DNA from: Dyella acidiphila
GTDB taxonomy: Bacteria; Pseudomonadota; Gammaproteobacteria; Xanthomonadales; Rhodanobacteraceae
Length of the DNA: 64,000 bases
Direction of reading: 5' to 3'
Assembly (NCBI RefSeq): GCF_014863405.1
Contig: NZ_JACZZA010000012.1
Span: 62,001-126,000 of the forward strand
Shown one piece after another: positions 63,875-64,000 of the stretch (position 1 is the first letter of the stretch; the number at the start of each line of letters is the position of its first letter). A model generated the notes under the pieces. The model was given only the letters and a program-made list of their open reading frames with translations, had not been told where the DNA came from and ran no database searches. The position numbers and the translations under genes were made by a program.

Positions 63875-64000
63875 ATGAACCATTCCCCCGTTGAAGTGCT
63901 GATCGTCGGCGCCGGCCCCACCGGCCTGGTCCTGGCCTGCGAGCTGGCGCGGCGGCAGCTGCCGTTCCGTCTGATCGATGCCGCCCCGCAGGCCTGGAAC
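63875..64000 (+). CDS. FAD-dependent monooxygenase, N-terminal part
   Basis: The first 42 codons of a flavoprotein that runs past the window. ATG 63875 opens MNHSPVEVLIVGAGPTGLVL with the GxGPTGL Rossmann FAD-binding motif and the acidic strand end FRLIDAAPQAW, typical of PheA/TfdB-type aromatic hydroxylases and TetX-like drug oxidases. It lies next to, and diverges from, a TetR repressor. No stop is seen before 64000. Confidence 0.85.
   Translation, partial: MNHSPVEVLIVGAGPTGLVLACELARRQLPFRLIDAAPQAWN

Overview
The window looks like chromosomal DNA from a high-GC gammaproteobacterium of the Xanthomonadales, most likely Rhodanobacteraceae (Dyella- or Rhodanobacter-like). The evidence is the recF end, gyrB, a TPR protein and tonB-exbB-exbD-exbD-pdxJ in series, as next to the origin in Xanthomonas and relatives, together with the rsmG-parA-parB block, an AlgZ/AlgR-type pair beside hemC, and many S9 peptidases. 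A perfect 16-bp parS-like palindrome inside the 3' end of recF agrees with an origin-proximal position. The genus is inferred from gene content only.

Layout. 1-7000: end of recF with parS, gyrB, a periplasmic TPR protein, and the TonB system that energises outer-membrane receptors. 7000-13050 (mostly minus strand): acs, an Sfp-type phosphopantetheinyl transferase and pdxJ, then a plus-strand membrane protein with a patatin-type hydrolase domain. 13076-20567: a PA0069-type radical SAM gene split by a 6.4-kb mobile element. 20600-27970: a secreted S9 peptidase, a GntR-regulated ABC exporter, xthA, a UPF0149 protein and a pirin. 28200-32520: small Band-7-like membrane protein, rsmG, parA, parB, a glycosyltransferase and a DUF488 protein. 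32630-45000: patatin, WYL regulator, membrane protein, DUF481 outer-membrane protein, hemC, LytTR two-component pair, esterase and two divergent S9 peptidases. 45130-47100: a YqjI/PadR-like, Fur-like and YqjH-like iron-reductase cluster. 47270-52013: TPR-sulfotransferase and a TonB-dependent receptor. 52480-60350: a C-P lyase locus, phnGHIJKLM facing phnF, DUF1045 and phnN, without the phnCDE transporter. 60550-64000: a DUF899 protein, a monooxygenase-fold protein, a DUF5690 transporter, and a TetR regulator divergent from a flavin monooxygenase.

The most unusual region is the element at about 13318-19724. It sits between the codons for the first and second cysteines of the radical SAM CX3CX2C motif. 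Its ends are imperfect inverted repeats (AATACGAAC, a 6-7 bp spacer, GTGTTCAT). It encodes a complete tyrosine recombinase translationally coupled to a second, apparently truncated one, and its base composition is visibly more AT-rich than the flanks. The cargo is a single-TM protein, a frameshifted HNH nuclease, a 430-residue protein with an R-N-x3-H motif typical of HEPN ribonucleases, a protein with weak resemblance to proteasome-like Ntn hydrolases, and a 53-residue ORF abutting the right end. Joining the flanks with one copy of a shared GG restores a 360-codon gene. I see this cargo as a candidate undescribed defence or conflict module; that function is inferred.

Four copies of a REPIN-like paired palindrome (32.5, 45.0, 52.4 and 60.4 kb) and other palindromic repeats lie in intergenic DNA. 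I saw no rRNA, tRNA or CRISPR array.
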